Shown in pieces: positions 44,418 to 53,741 of a DNA stretch of 64,000 bases. The DNA lies in assembly GCF_004917075.1 (NCBI RefSeq), contig NZ_SSYB01000001.1:913478-977477 (forward strand), read 5' to 3'. A program made the position numbers and the translations under genes. How positions within the stretch are numbered: the stretch's first letter is position 1; each line of letters starts with the position of its first letter. The notes beneath the pieces are model-generated. The model was not told the origin of the DNA. It searched no databases and saw nothing but the letters and a program-made list of their open reading frames with translations. Origin of the DNA: Geomonas edaphica. GTDB lineage: Bacteria > Desulfobacterota > Desulfuromonadia > Geobacterales > Geobacteraceae.

Positions 44418-45079
44418 CCCTCCTTCGCCCAGCGTTTCCAGTCGAAACCGTCGAAGTCGATGAGCAGCGCGAGCGGAATAAAGGTGTCCAGCTCACTCAT
44501 CCTCCGTCCCAGCAGCCGCCCGGTGAAATCCCGAAACAGCGCCACCTCCTCGCGGAAGATGGCATCAAACGGTGCGGCGAGCCCCGGGAGTTCCAGCGGA
44601 TCGACGTCGGTGAAATTCATGGTGCACCACTCGTCGTGCATCACCTCCCCCTCCGTGTCGAGAAGCGGAATGCCGTGCAAACGACAGGTCATCGGGCGGT
44701 TTTGGTAAACGAGGCAGCGCCCGTCGTCGCCTAAGAGCACGCAAGGAGTCTCGTCCTCGTCCGGCATCAAGAGTTCCCAGTCCTCCTCCGGGCGGTAATT
44801 CAGCACGAAGGGATGGTCGAGCTCCGGCCAATGCTCCCGCATCAAGGCGAGCCGTTCACGGCACTTGGCCAGCACTGCATCCTTGACCGGGACAGGCAAG
44901 GCGTCGAAGCCCAGCTTCAGGTAGTAGGCGTCCATGAGCGTGATGTCGAAGGTGCTCCGGCAGCAGGCCGAGCAGCCGCTTTGGCAGGCGATGTGCTCCG
45001 GGTAAGCCTCCATGGAGCGGGAGAACCAGGCATCCACCTGGGAGAGCAACTCTTTATTTCTTTGCAGTATTTCGTCCAT
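44408..45079 (-). CDS. YkgJ-type cysteine cluster protein
   Basis: A 223-residue protein with the cluster CQSGCSACC (about residues 32-40) and later Cys residues in CVLLGDDGRCLVYQNRPMTCRLHG, the pattern of the zinc/iron-chelating UPF0153 family. Function is unknown. The stop codon (TAA at 44408-44410) falls inside a palindromic repeat, so the last residues are encoded by repeat sequence. It is downstream of pyrE, but a strong terminator and a GC-rich doublet separate them. Confidence 0.9.
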   Translation of the reverse strand: MDEILQRNKELLSQVDAWFSRSMEAYPEHIACQSGCSACCRSTFDITLMDAYYLKLGFDALPVPVKDAVLAKCRERLALMREHWPELDHPFVLNYRPEEDWELLMPDEDETPCVLLGDDGRCLVYQNRPMTCRLHGIPLLDTEGEVMHDEWCTMNFTDVDPLELPGLAAPFDAIFREEVALFRDFTGRLLGRRMSELDTFIPLALLIDFDGFDWKRWAKEGGE

Positions 45080-45094
45080 AAAGAAAACAATCCG

Positions 45095-45200
45095 TCCATG
45101 GTCCCCTCCCCTGAAGGGGGAGGGTCAGGGAGGGGGCGCGCAGCGTCATGTTCATGCTTCCCCCCTCCCGACCTCCCCCCTCCGGGTGGAGGAGCAGGAA
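45095..45200. repeat. Paired GC-rich hairpin repeat (family B), copy 2
   Basis: CCCCTCCCCTGAAGGGGGAGGG and a reverse-oriented CCCCCCTCCCGACC / TCCGGGTGGAGGAG hairpin face each other across a short spacer. Confidence 0.75.
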
Positions 45201-45233
45201 AAACAAAGGCGGCAATGGAACAATTGCCGCCTT
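45196..45233 (-). terminator. Rho-independent terminator of the pur-pyrE operon
   Basis: An 11-bp stem (AAGGCGGCAAT 45206-45216 with ATTGCCGCCTT 45223-45233) is followed on the minus strand by TTTGTTTTT. It lies 27 bases after the pyrE stop. Confidence 0.9.
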
Positions 45234-45259
45234 CAATGAAACAGGTGATGCCGGGTGAA

Positions 45260-45808
45260 CTAGGCGAGGATCTCGGCCTTGGTGAAGATGGACTTCAGCC
45301 AGTACCCTTCCGACTCGATGTTCTCGCGGCCGCCTTCCTCGCGGTCCACCAGGGTGACCACGCCGAGTACCTTCAGCCCTTCTTCCTCGGCGCGCTTGAT
45401 AGCCTTGATGGAGGAACCGCCGCTCGTCACCACGTCCTCGACGATGACAACCTTGGAACCGGGCTTAAGGTTCTTGCGCCCTTCCAACCAGGCGCCGGTG
45501 CCGTGGCCTTTCGGTTCCTTGCGGATGATGAAAGCCGGAACAGGCTTACCTTCCAGGAAGCTCACCACGGAGGTCGAGGTGGCGATCGGGTCGGCGCCCA
45601 GGGTGAGCCCCCCTACCCCTTCAACCCCTTCCACGTCCTTGATCGCATCGAAGAAGAGCTTGCCGGTCAGGTAGCCGCCCTCGGGGTGCAGCGTGGTCTG
45701 CTTCCCGTCAAAGTAAAAGTCGCTCTGACGACCGGAAGCCAAGGTCACGTTCCTCTTCTCGTAGGACAGCTCAATAATGATCTTCTTCAGCCTTTCCTTC
45801 TCGCTCAT
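45260..45808 (-). CDS. pyrE: Orotate phosphoribosyltransferase
   Basis: A 182-residue type I PRTase. The PRPP motif is [14 protein letters not shown] (about residues 113-126), with [15 protein letters not shown] near the N-terminus. It converts orotate to OMP. The start overlaps the purF stop as ATGA, so a pyrimidine gene is translationally coupled to a purine gene. It ends the operon. Confidence 0.95.
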   Translation of the reverse strand: MSEKERLKKIIIELSYEKRNVTLASGRQSDFYFDGKQTTLHPEGGYLTGKLFFDAIKDVEGVEGVGGLTLGADPIATSTSVVSFLEGKPVPAFIIRKEPKGHGTGAWLEGRKNLKPGSKVVIVEDVVTSGGSSIKAIKRAEEEGLKVLGVVTLVDREEGGRENIESEGYWLKSIFTKAEILA

Positions 45809-47235
45809 TTCTTCTCGATCTCCTTTTCGAATAGTCCCATCTGCGGCTCTTCGAGCAGACGCGGGAATTTAACCGGATAGCCACCGGTGAAGCAGGCGGT
45901 GCAGAAGCCGGCGTTTTCCGCGCCGACGGTAGACATGAGACCTTCTTCGGAAAGATAGCCGAGCGAGTCGGCGGTTATGTAGCGGCGGATCTCGTCGATG
46001 GAGTGGGACGAGGAGATCAGCTCCTTGCGGTTCGGGGTATCGATGCCGTAGTAGCAGGGGTAGCTGGTCGGCGGCGAGGAGATGCGCACGTGCACCTCGG
46101 AGGCGCCCGCGTTCCTTATCATCTTGACGATCTTCCTGGAGGTGGTGCCGCGCACGATGGAGTCGTCAATGACGACGACGCGCTTGCCTTTGAGCACCTC
46201 GCGTACCGGGTTCAGCTTAATCTTCACGCCGAAGTGACGGATCGCCTGCTGCGGCTCGATGAAGGTACGCCCGACGTAGTGGTTGCGGATGAGTCCGAGC
46301 TCGAACGGGATGCCGGATTCCTCGGCGTAGCCAAGGGCGGCCGGAACGCCGGAGTCCGGGATCGGAATGACGATGTCGGCGTCGACCTTGTGCTCGCGGG
46401 CCAGTTGGCGCCCCTGAGCCTTACGCACCTGGTACACGTTCTTGCCGAAGATGTGGGAGTCCGGACGCGCGAAGTAGACGAACTCGAAGATGCACGGGGT
46501 CGGCTCCGCCTTCTTAAGCGGGAAGAAGGAGGTCATGCCATTTTTGTCGATGACGATCACCTCGCCCGGCTCGATTTCGCGGATGAACTCGGCGTCGATC
46601 AGGTCGAGGGCGCAGCTCTCGGAGGCGACCACGTAGGCGCTTCCCAGCCGACCGAGGCAAAGCGGGCGGAAGCCGTTAGGGTCGCGCGCCGCCATCATGC
46701 GGCTTTCGGTCAGGAAGAGAAGGCAGTAGGCGCCCTGGATCCGGTTCAGTGCATCGGTCAGGCGGTCCAGAAGCGAGTTGGCCTTGGAGGTGGCGAGCAG
46801 GTGCACGATGATCTCGGTGTCCATCGTGGTCTGGAAGATGGAACCGTAGGCCTCGAGCTCGTCCTTGATGATCTGGGCGTTGACGATGTTGCCGTTGTGG
46901 GCGACCGCGATGGAGCCGCGGGAGTAATCCACGTTGATGGGCTGTACGTTCTTGATCACCGACGACCCGGTGGTCGAGTAGCGGACGTGGCCGATGGCCG
47001 ACCGGCCGGGAAGGGTCTTGAAGATCTCCTGGTTGCCGAAGACGTCGGCGACGAGACCCATGCTTTTATGTGCGTGCAGGTTGGCACCGTCAGAGGAGAC
47101 GATACCGCAGCTTTCCTGTCCCCTGTGCTGCAAGGCGTAGAGCCCAAGGTAGGTGAGGTTGGACGCCTCCGGGTGGTTGAAGACACCGAAAATGCCGCAC
47201 TCTTCTTCGGGCCTGCGCATCATCATTTCTTCCAC
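45805..47235 (-). CDS. purF: Amidophosphoribosyltransferase
   Basis: A 476-residue enzyme. The N-terminal glutaminase nucleophile is the Cys of EECGIFGVF, preceded by about 12 residues that fit a propeptide. The PRPP motif is [14 protein letters not shown]. It makes phosphoribosylamine, the first committed step of purine synthesis. Late Cys residues ([14 protein letters not shown]) fit the iron-sulfur type. The start is taken as GTG at 47233-47235, five bases after AAGGAG; an ATG at 47224-47226 is possible. Confidence 0.95.
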   Translation of the reverse strand: MEEMMMRRPEEECGIFGVFNHPEASNLTYLGLYALQHRGQESCGIVSSDGANLHAHKSMGLVADVFGNQEIFKTLPGRSAIGHVRYSTTGSSVIKNVQPINVDYSRGSIAVAHNGNIVNAQIIKDELEAYGSIFQTTMDTEIIVHLLATSKANSLLDRLTDALNRIQGAYCLLFLTESRMMAARDPNGFRPLCLGRLGSAYVVASESCALDLIDAEFIREIEPGEVIVIDKNGMTSFFPLKKAEPTPCIFEFVYFARPDSHIFGKNVYQVRKAQGRQLAREHKVDADIVIPIPDSGVPAALGYAEESGIPFELGLIRNHYVGRTFIEPQQAIRHFGVKIKLNPVREVLKGKRVVVIDDSIVRGTTSRKIVKMIRNAGASEVHVRISSPPTSYPCYYGIDTPNRKELISSSHSIDEIRRYITADSLGYLSEEGLMSTVGAENAGFCTACFTGGYPVKFPRLLEEPQMGLFEKEIEKK

Positions 47236-47255
47236 GACTGCTCCTTGTCTTTAGT

Positions 47256-47365
47256 CCCCCCTACCCTTGCGGGAGGGGGAGAGGGGGTGGGGGTAGGTGC
47301 CATCATGGTTGCCGTCGCCGGCTTCACCCACCCCCCTGCCCCCTCCCGTCAAGGGAGGGGGAGAG
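47256..47365. repeat. Paired GC-rich hairpin repeat (family B), copy 3
   Basis: A CCCCCTACCCTTGCGGGAGGGGG hairpin and an oppositely oriented CCCCCTCCCGTCAAGGGAGGGGG hairpin flank about 45 bp. It lies inside the operon, between purQ and purF. Confidence 0.78.
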
Positions 47366-47370
47366 TTCGG

Positions 47371-48195
47371 TTAGAAGTTCTCTTTCACGTACTTCGCTGC
47401 GTTCTTGAAGAAGATGAGCCCTTCGCCCTCTTCCGGCAGCTCCTCGCGGGTCCAGCGCGGGTGCTGGGTTCGGTGCACGAAGGCCTCGGGGTGCGGCATG
47501 AGCCCCATGATCCTTCCGGTCTCATCGCAGATGCCGGCGATGGCGTTGATCGAGCCGTTGGGGTTCTCCGGGAACTCCATGGTAGGTGCACTGTAATTCA
47601 CATCTGAATACTTAAGAACAGCGAGATGCTTCGCCTCGATTGCGTCTAGCGTCCTCGCGTCGTCCACGAGGAACTTCCCTTCGCCGTGGCGCACCGGGAG
47701 ATAAACCCCGCCTTCGATCCCCTTGGTGTAGAGCGACGGGGAATCGGCGTCCACTTTCAGGTAGCACCAGCGGTCCTGGAAGCGGCCGCATTCGTTGTAG
47801 GTGAGGGTCACCGTCTGGTTCAGGTAGTTCCCGGAAAGCGCCGGGAGCATCCCCATCTTCACCAGGAGCTGGAAGCCGTTGCATACGCCGAGGATCAGCT
47901 TGCCGTCGGCGATGAAGCGGGTGATCTGGTCCACCAGGCGCTCCTCTTTCCCCTCGACGGCCGCGTAGCGCAGTCGGTTCGCCTGGGCCTTGGCACTGCC
48001 GAGGTCGTCGCCGTCCAGGAAGCCGCCGGTCAGGTTCAGGAAGTGGTAATCGTCCAGGCTCACCTCGCCGGTGAGGAGTTCGGCGATGTGGGCGATGCGC
48101 GCCTCGTCGAATCCGCCCAGCCTGCAGGCGTGGGCCGCCTCCATCTCGCAGTTGGTGCCGTTGCCTGTTATGACAAGCGCTTTAGCCTTGGTCAT
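47371..48195 (-). CDS. purQ: Phosphoribosylformylglycinamidine synthase, glutaminase subunit
   Basis: A 274-residue class I glutamine amidotransferase. The nucleophile is the Cys of LGVCNGFQLLVKMG (about residue 103) and the catalytic His is in MPHPEAFVHR. It feeds ammonia to PurL. It is longer than typical Bacillus-type PurQ (about 230 residues). It lies downstream of purL with about 100 bp between. Confidence 0.93.
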   Translation of the reverse strand: MTKAKALVITGNGTNCEMEAAHACRLGGFDEARIAHIAELLTGEVSLDDYHFLNLTGGFLDGDDLGSAKAQANRLRYAAVEGKEERLVDQITRFIADGKLILGVCNGFQLLVKMGMLPALSGNYLNQTVTLTYNECGRFQDRWCYLKVDADSPSLYTKGIEGGVYLPVRHGEGKFLVDDARTLDAIEAKHLAVLKYSDVNYSAPTMEFPENPNGSINAIAGICDETGRIMGLMPHPEAFVHRTQHPRWTREELPEEGEGLIFFKNAAKYVKENF

Positions 48196-48295
48196 CTATT
48201 AAGTCCTCTATCGAAGTTGGTAGCGGGCACAACGCCATGCATTATGGCATAACCCGCTTTTTTTCTGCATATAAAAGATTCGCGATATGGACCGC

Positions 48296-51280
48296 TTAAA
48301 GGTCCTTCAAAGGCGCCTGCCAGGCGGCCTTCAGCTCGGCGTTAGCGGCGTTCACCACCACGCCGCCGGAAAGCCCCTTCACCTTCAGGGTCGGCTCCTC
48401 GGTTACCGCGCCGATCTTCGCGAACGCGGTCCCCGCCATCGCCTTCTCGAAGGCCTCCGCCCTCTCGGGACGCACCGTCACCAGAAGGCGCGATGCGGAC
48501 TCGGAGAAGAGGAGCACGACGTCGCTTTTGCCATCCCCCTTGAAGGAAACCTTGGCGAGATCGAGCTCGATCCCGAAACCGCCTGCGAAGGCGGATTCGG
48601 CCGCGGCGACGGCAAGGCCGCCGTCGGAGAGGTCGTGGCAGGAGGCGACGAGACCCGCGTTCAGGGCGGCACCGTAGGCGCGGTAGGTGGCAAGTGCTGC
48701 TGCAGCGTCGACCTTCGGCACGTTGTTCCCGACGAAGCCTTTCTGCACCAGGTACTCGGAAGCACCCAGCTCGTTCCCGGTGGCGCCCAGCAGGTACACC
48801 TGGTCGCCGGCGCGCTTCACGTCCATGGTCACGGCGAGACGCGCGTCCTCCATCTTGCCGATGACCGAGAAGAGAAGGGTCGGCGGGATGGAGATCTTGG
48901 TCGTGCCGTCATAGAAGTCGTTCTTCATCGAGTCCTTGCCGGAGATGAGCGGCATGGAGAAGAAGGTGCAGTAGTCGTAGAGCGCCTTGTTGGCGCGCAC
49001 GAGCTGCGCCATCTTGTAGGGGCCGTCCGGGGTCCTGTCGGAGAGGACCGGGTCGCACCAGCAGAAGTTGTCCAGACCGGCGACGAGATCGAGCGAGCCG
49101 CCGACGGCGACGTAGTTCCTGAGCCCCTCGTCGATGGCGTTCGCCGCCATGTCGTAGGCGTCGATGTCGCTGTAGCGCGGGCAGATGCCGTGCCCTACGA
49201 CGACCCCCTCGAAGGAGTCGAGCACGGGACGGACCACGGCGGCGTCAGACGGGCCGTCGTTGTCGACGCCGGTGAACGGCTTGACCACGGAACCGCCCTG
49301 CACCTCGTGGTCGTAGCGGCGCACGACGCTCTCCTTGGAGCAGATGTTGAGCGAGGAGAGAAGCGCCTTGACGTCGCCGGTGTAGTCGCCGGATACCTCG
49401 AGCTTCGGCTCTTCGTGCACCGGTTTTTCCCAGCGCGCCGGGATCTGCATCGGGGGAAGCCCAGCGTGCATGAAGGAAAGCGGCAGGTACGCCACGGTCT
49501 TCTCGCCGTAGAGCATGTGGAAGATGCCGGAATCGGTAAAGGTGCCGAGCACGGTGGCCTCGACGCCGTAGCGCTTCGCCATCTCCATGAACTCGTCGAT
49601 TTGCTCCGGGGGAACGGCGAGGCTCATCCGCTCCTGCGCCTCGGAGATGAGGATTTCCCAGGGGGCAAGGCCCGGGTACTTGAGCGGCGCCTTGGAGAGG
49701 TCGAGCTCGCAGCCGCCGCACTCCTCGGACATCTCGCCGATGGAGGAGGAAAGCCCCCCTGCACCGTTGTCGGTGATGAAGCGGTAAAGCGCCTTGTCGC
49801 GGGCGCGTATCAGGAAGTCGAACATCCGCTTCTGGGTGATCGGGTCGCCGATCTGCACCGCGGAAACCGGCGAGTTCTCGTTCAGCTCCTCCGAGGAGAA
49901 GGTCGCACCGTGGATGCCGTCCTTGCCGATGCGGCCGCCGGTCATGACGATCAGGTCGCCCGGAACGATTTTCTTCACGTGGGACGCTTCACCCGCGATG
50001 GCGGCGGGCATGAGGCCTGCGGTACCGCAGAAGACCAGCGGTTTCCCTGCGAAGCGCTCGTCGAAGACGAGAGAGCCGTTCACGGTCGGGATGCCGCTCT
50101 TGTTGCCGCCGTGCTCAACCCCCTCGACGACACCCTCGTAGATGCGGCGCGGGTGCAGAAGGCGCTTCGGCAGCTCCTTCTCGTAGAAAGGATCGGCGAA
50201 GCAGAAGACGTCGGTGTTGAAGATGAGCTTGGCGCCCTTGCCGGTGCCGAACGGGTCGCGGTTCACGCCGACGATGCCGGTGAGCGCCCCGCCGTAAGGA
50301 TCCAGTGCCGACGGGGAGTTGTGCGTCTCGACCTTGAAGACGAGGGACCAGTCGTCGTTGAACTTGATGACGCCCGCGTTGTCCTTGAAGACGGAGAGGC
50401 AGTAATCCTTGTCACCCTGCGCCGCGCGTACGTCGGCGGTGGTCTTCTGGATATAGCTCTTGAAAAGGGAGTTGATCTTCTCGGTGTTCCCCTCTCCGTC
50501 CTCGTAGGTGACGTCGGCGGAGAAGATCTTGTGCTTGCAGTGCTCGGACCAGGTCTGCGCCAGCGCCTCGAGCTCGACGTCAGTGGGTGCCGTGGAGAGA
50601 CCTACCTTCACGCGCTCCTCGCGCACCTTCTCATCGCGGTAGTGCGCCTGGATGATCTTCATCTCGTCCAGGGTAAGCGCCAGCACGCCGTCGCGGCTGA
50701 TGCGCATCAGCTCCTCGTCGGAGACCTCAAGGTTCACCGTGTTCACCTCTACCTTCGCCTCGCCCTGCACCTTCGGCACGAAGGGAGCAACGCCCCCCTG
50801 CGCCTTGAAGGTCGCGGCGTCGAGGATCTGGTAGCGCTGGATCAGGGTGTTGCACAAAAGCCCCGTGGCGATTTTCTCCGCGTCGGCCTGGGTCAGTTTG
50901 CCGGAGAGGAGGTACTGTACCGAGGTGTAGACCCCCTCCCCCGCCGCCAGCTGGCGACCGAGCAGATAGCCGATCGCCTCTTTGGCGGTGCGCCCGACGT
51001 TGTCGGTCACGCCGGCGCGGAAGCCGACCTCGACCAGGAAGTCGAAGCTTGCCGCAGCTGGCTTGTCGATTGAGTAGTCCTGGATGACCGGATCGCTGAA
51101 GGGGCCGGCCGCAGCCTGCGCCAGCTCGTCGGCGGAGAGCTCGGCATCGACCGTGTAGACGTCGATGGTGCGTACCTCGGCCACGTCGAGATGGAGGAAG
51201 TGTCCGATCTCACGCTTGATACGTTCGCCGCGCGGGTCGCGGACCTCGTCCTTTAGGGTGATCTCAATCCTGTGGGGCAT
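48296..51280 (-). CDS. purL: Phosphoribosylformylglycinamidine synthase, PurS-like plus PurL
   Basis: A protein of about 994 residues. Bacillus-type PurL is about 740 and E. coli PurL, with fused glutaminase, about 1300. The extra N-terminal region (roughly 1-170) contains PurS-like segments (MPHRIEITLKDEVRDPRGE; DFLVEVGFRAGVTDN), then the ATPase core (WSEHCKHK; SGKDSM). The glutaminase is the separate purQ. The ATG at 51278-51280 follows AAGGA and overlaps the mscS 3' end by 17 bases. Confidence 0.94.
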   Translation of the reverse strand: MPHRIEITLKDEVRDPRGERIKREIGHFLHLDVAEVRTIDVYTVDAELSADELAQAAAGPFSDPVIQDYSIDKPAAASFDFLVEVGFRAGVTDNVGRTAKEAIGYLLGRQLAAGEGVYTSVQYLLSGKLTQADAEKIATGLLCNTLIQRYQILDAATFKAQGGVAPFVPKVQGEAKVEVNTVNLEVSDEELMRISRDGVLALTLDEMKIIQAHYRDEKVREERVKVGLSTAPTDVELEALAQTWSEHCKHKIFSADVTYEDGEGNTEKINSLFKSYIQKTTADVRAAQGDKDYCLSVFKDNAGVIKFNDDWSLVFKVETHNSPSALDPYGGALTGIVGVNRDPFGTGKGAKLIFNTDVFCFADPFYEKELPKRLLHPRRIYEGVVEGVEHGGNKSGIPTVNGSLVFDERFAGKPLVFCGTAGLMPAAIAGEASHVKKIVPGDLIVMTGGRIGKDGIHGATFSSEELNENSPVSAVQIGDPITQKRMFDFLIRARDKALYRFITDNGAGGLSSSIGEMSEECGGCELDLSKAPLKYPGLAPWEILISEAQERMSLAVPPEQIDEFMEMAKRYGVEATVLGTFTDSGIFHMLYGEKTVAYLPLSFMHAGLPPMQIPARWEKPVHEEPKLEVSGDYTGDVKALLSSLNICSKESVVRRYDHEVQGGSVVKPFTGVDNDGPSDAAVVRPVLDSFEGVVVGHGICPRYSDIDAYDMAANAIDEGLRNYVAVGGSLDLVAGLDNFCWCDPVLSDRTPDGPYKMAQLVRANKALYDYCTFFSMPLISGKDSMKNDFYDGTTKISIPPTLLFSVIGKMEDARLAVTMDVKRAGDQVYLLGATGNELGASEYLVQKGFVGNNVPKVDAAAALATYRAYGAALNAGLVASCHDLSDGGLAVAAAESAFAGGFGIELDLAKVSFKGDGKSDVVLLFSESASRLLVTVRPERAEAFEKAMAGTAFAKIGAVTEEPTLKVKGLSGGVVVNAANAELKAAWQAPLKDL

Positions 51281-52352
51281 TGTTGGTGTCCTTTTCATAG
51301 ATGACCGTCCGCGTCGGGTACGGGATGTTGATGCCGTTTTCCTGGAATCTCTTGAGGAGCACGCTGTTGATCTTGTCCTGCGCGCCGAAGACCTGGGTGT
51401 ATTCGGGAACCCAGAAGAAGAGCGAGAGGTTCAGGGCGCTGTCCCCGAAGTTCACGAAGAACGCCTCCGGGGCCGGGTCCTTCAGCACCTCGGCAACGTC
51501 GAGGGCGGTCTGCACCATGATCTCCTTGGCGCGCGCCACGTCGCACTCGTAGCCGATGCCGACGTTGACCCTACCTTTGCCGCGTACATCGGGAAAGGCC
51601 ATGTTGATCAGGTTGGAGTTGCACAGCTCGGAGTTCGGGATGATCAGGAGGGTGTTGTCGAGCCCCTTGATCTTGGTGCTCCTGAGACCGATGTCCATCA
51701 CGTCCCCGGTCTGGGCGCCGAGCGTGATCCGGTCGCCGATGCGGAACGGGCGGTCGATCATCAGGGTGAACCCGGAGATCATGTTCGCCAGGGTGTCCTT
51801 CGCGGCGAGACCGATGGCGAGGGAACCGACGCCAAGGGCGGTGACCAGGGAGAGGATGTCGTAGTTGAAATGCTTTAGCGTGATGATGAGTGCCGTGACC
51901 ACCAGGAATATGGTGCAGAGCTTCTCCACGAGAGGCATGAGCTGCCGACTCATCTCGGCACCGGCAACGCGCGCCCCGTACGCCTTCAAGAGCTCGTCGA
52001 GGGCGCGGTAGGCGATGACGGTGAGGATGGAGATGTTCACCACGAAGAGAAGCCCCGAGGCGATGATGCCGATCCGGTCGTGCAGTGGAAGACGCCTGAT
52101 GGCAAGATACAGACCGGCGCAGTTGACGAGGAGCATGGCGGGTCCGGAGACCCGCTCAAGGATCCTGTCGTCGAGATCCGTCTCCGTGAAGGAGCAAAGG
52201 CGCGTGCCGACCTTGGTCAGCAGTTGCTGCACCAGCCTGGAGAGGAGGTAGAAAGCGCCGATGATTACGGCGGAGATGAGTGCCTGCTTGCCCCAAAAGA
52301 GAAGGAAGGGATCCATCTCGTCGGGCGCCAGGTAGTACAGGATGCTATCCAC
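51264..52352 (-). CDS. MscS-family mechanosensitive channel
   Basis: A channel of about 362 residues with hydrophobic segments in the first 170 residues and the MscS pore and beta-domain (GVGSLAIGLAAKDTLANMISGFTLMIDRPFRIGDRI). It releases solutes on hypo-osmotic shock. The start is taken as GTG at 52350-52352, seven bases after GAGG; this overlaps the purB stop by eight bases. It is placed between purB and purL in the purine operon, with overlaps at both ends. Confidence 0.9.
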   Translation of the reverse strand: MDSILYYLAPDEMDPFLLFWGKQALISAVIIGAFYLLSRLVQQLLTKVGTRLCSFTETDLDDRILERVSGPAMLLVNCAGLYLAIRRLPLHDRIGIIASGLLFVVNISILTVIAYRALDELLKAYGARVAGAEMSRQLMPLVEKLCTIFLVVTALIITLKHFNYDILSLVTALGVGSLAIGLAAKDTLANMISGFTLMIDRPFRIGDRITLGAQTGDVMDIGLRSTKIKGLDNTLLIIPNSELCNSNLINMAFPDVRGKGRVNVGIGYECDVARAKEIMVQTALDVAEVLKDPAPEAFFVNFGDSALNLSLFFWVPEYTQVFGAQDKINSVLLKRFQENGINIPYPTRTVIYEKDTNNAPQD

Positions 52353-53640
52353 CAAAGACCCTCGTGAAAATGGTGTCGACATGCTTCAGATGGTAACCGA
52401 GATCGAAGGCTTCCTTGATCTCCTCGGCGGGGAGGAAACCGGCCACCTCTTCGTCGTTCAAAAGCTCGGTCTGGAAGTCCTTGCCCTCTTCCCACACCTT
52501 CATGGCGTTTCTCTGCACCAGGGCGTACGCCTTCTCGCGGGAGGCACCCGCCTCGGCGAGCTTCAAAAGCACGCGCTGGGAGAAGATGAGGCCGCGCATC
52601 TGGTTCAGGTTTCTCATCATGTTCTCGGGGTAGACCACGAGGTTCTCGATGAGGCCAATGGCGCGGTTCAGCATGAAGTCGAGCGTTACCGTCGCGTCCG
52701 GGCCGATGATGCGCTCTACCGAGGAGTGGGAGATGTCGCGCTCGTGCCACAGCGGCACGTTCTCCATCGCGGAGAGGGCGTAGCCGCGCATCAGGCGGGA
52801 AAGACCGGTCAGGTTCTCGGAGAGGACCGGGTTACGCTTGTGCGGCATCGCCGAGGACCCCTTCTGCCCCTTGCTGAAGAATTCCTCCGCCTCGAGCACC
52901 TCAGTCCTTTGCAGGTGCCTGATCTCGACCGAGAACTTCTCGATGGAGGAGGCGATGATGGCGAGGGTGGTGAAGTACTCGGCGTGACGGTCACGCTGCA
53001 GCACCTGCGTCGAGCAGGGAGCGGGCTTCAGGCCTGCCTTCTTGCAGACGTACTCCTCGACCTGCGGGTCGATGTTGGCGAAGGTGCCGACCGCGCCGGA
53101 GATCTTGCCGTAGGAGATGGTCTCCAGGGCCGACTCCATCCGCTTCAGGTTCCTGGCCATCTCGTCGTACCAAAGCGCCATCTTGAGGCCGAAGGTGACC
53201 GGCTCGGCGTGGATGCCGTGCGAGCGACCCATCTGCGGGGTCATCTTGTGCTCGAAGGCGCGGGTCTTGATCACCGCCATGAGACGCTTGATGTCGGAGA
53301 TGATCAGTTCGCCCGCCTCTTTGAGGAGCATGGCGAAGGAGGTATCGAGGATGTCGGAGGAGGTGAGCCCCAGGTGAACGAAGCGGGAGTCGTCGCCGAT
53401 GTAGTCGGCAACCGAGGTGAGAAAGGCGATGACGTCATGCTTTACCGTGCGCTCGATCTCGTCGATGCGCTCCACGTCGAAGCTTGCCTTGGCACGGATG
53501 CGCGCCACGGCGTCCTTGGGAATGCGCCCCATCTCGGCGTGCGCCTCGCAGGCGAAGATCTCGATCTCGAGCCACTTGCGGTAGCGGTTTTCCGGTTCCC
53601 AGATGCGGGTCATTTCAGGACGGCTGTAACGTTCGATCAC
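52345..53640 (-). CDS. purB: Adenylosuccinate lyase
   Basis: A 431-residue lyase of the fumarase/aspartase superfamily. The signature GSSAMPHKRNP is at about residues 262-272, with GLTSSDILDTS earlier. It acts twice in purine synthesis. It begins VIERYSRPEM with a GTG start, matching other PurB N-termini. It is the first gene of the purine run. Confidence 0.96.
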   Translation of the reverse strand: MIERYSRPEMTRIWEPENRYRKWLEIEIFACEAHAEMGRIPKDAVARIRAKASFDVERIDEIERTVKHDVIAFLTSVADYIGDDSRFVHLGLTSSDILDTSFAMLLKEAGELIISDIKRLMAVIKTRAFEHKMTPQMGRSHGIHAEPVTFGLKMALWYDEMARNLKRMESALETISYGKISGAVGTFANIDPQVEEYVCKKAGLKPAPCSTQVLQRDRHAEYFTTLAIIASSIEKFSVEIRHLQRTEVLEAEEFFSKGQKGSSAMPHKRNPVLSENLTGLSRLMRGYALSAMENVPLWHERDISHSSVERIIGPDATVTLDFMLNRAIGLIENLVVYPENMMRNLNQMRGLIFSQRVLLKLAEAGASREKAYALVQRNAMKVWEEGKDFQTELLNDEEVAGFLPAEEIKEAFDLGYHLKHVDTIFTRVFGG

Positions 53641-53741
53641 GAATAGTTCCCCCTTCTTGCATGTCTAGTTTTTTGTATGGCGAAAACAGCTGCACCGCGC
53701 GTCACTAGGGGAGCCCCCTTTTCGACGCCCGGCGCAAAGGA

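Noticed and set aside
46003-47607. 534-residue plus-strand reading frame
   Set aside because: Antisense to purF and the intergenic repeat; composition is Val/Asp/His-rich as expected from reverse-frame reading.
48287-51073. 928-residue plus-strand reading frame
   Set aside because: It is the exact antisense of purL. Long antisense frames are common in GC-rich genes, and the purL protein is clearly real.
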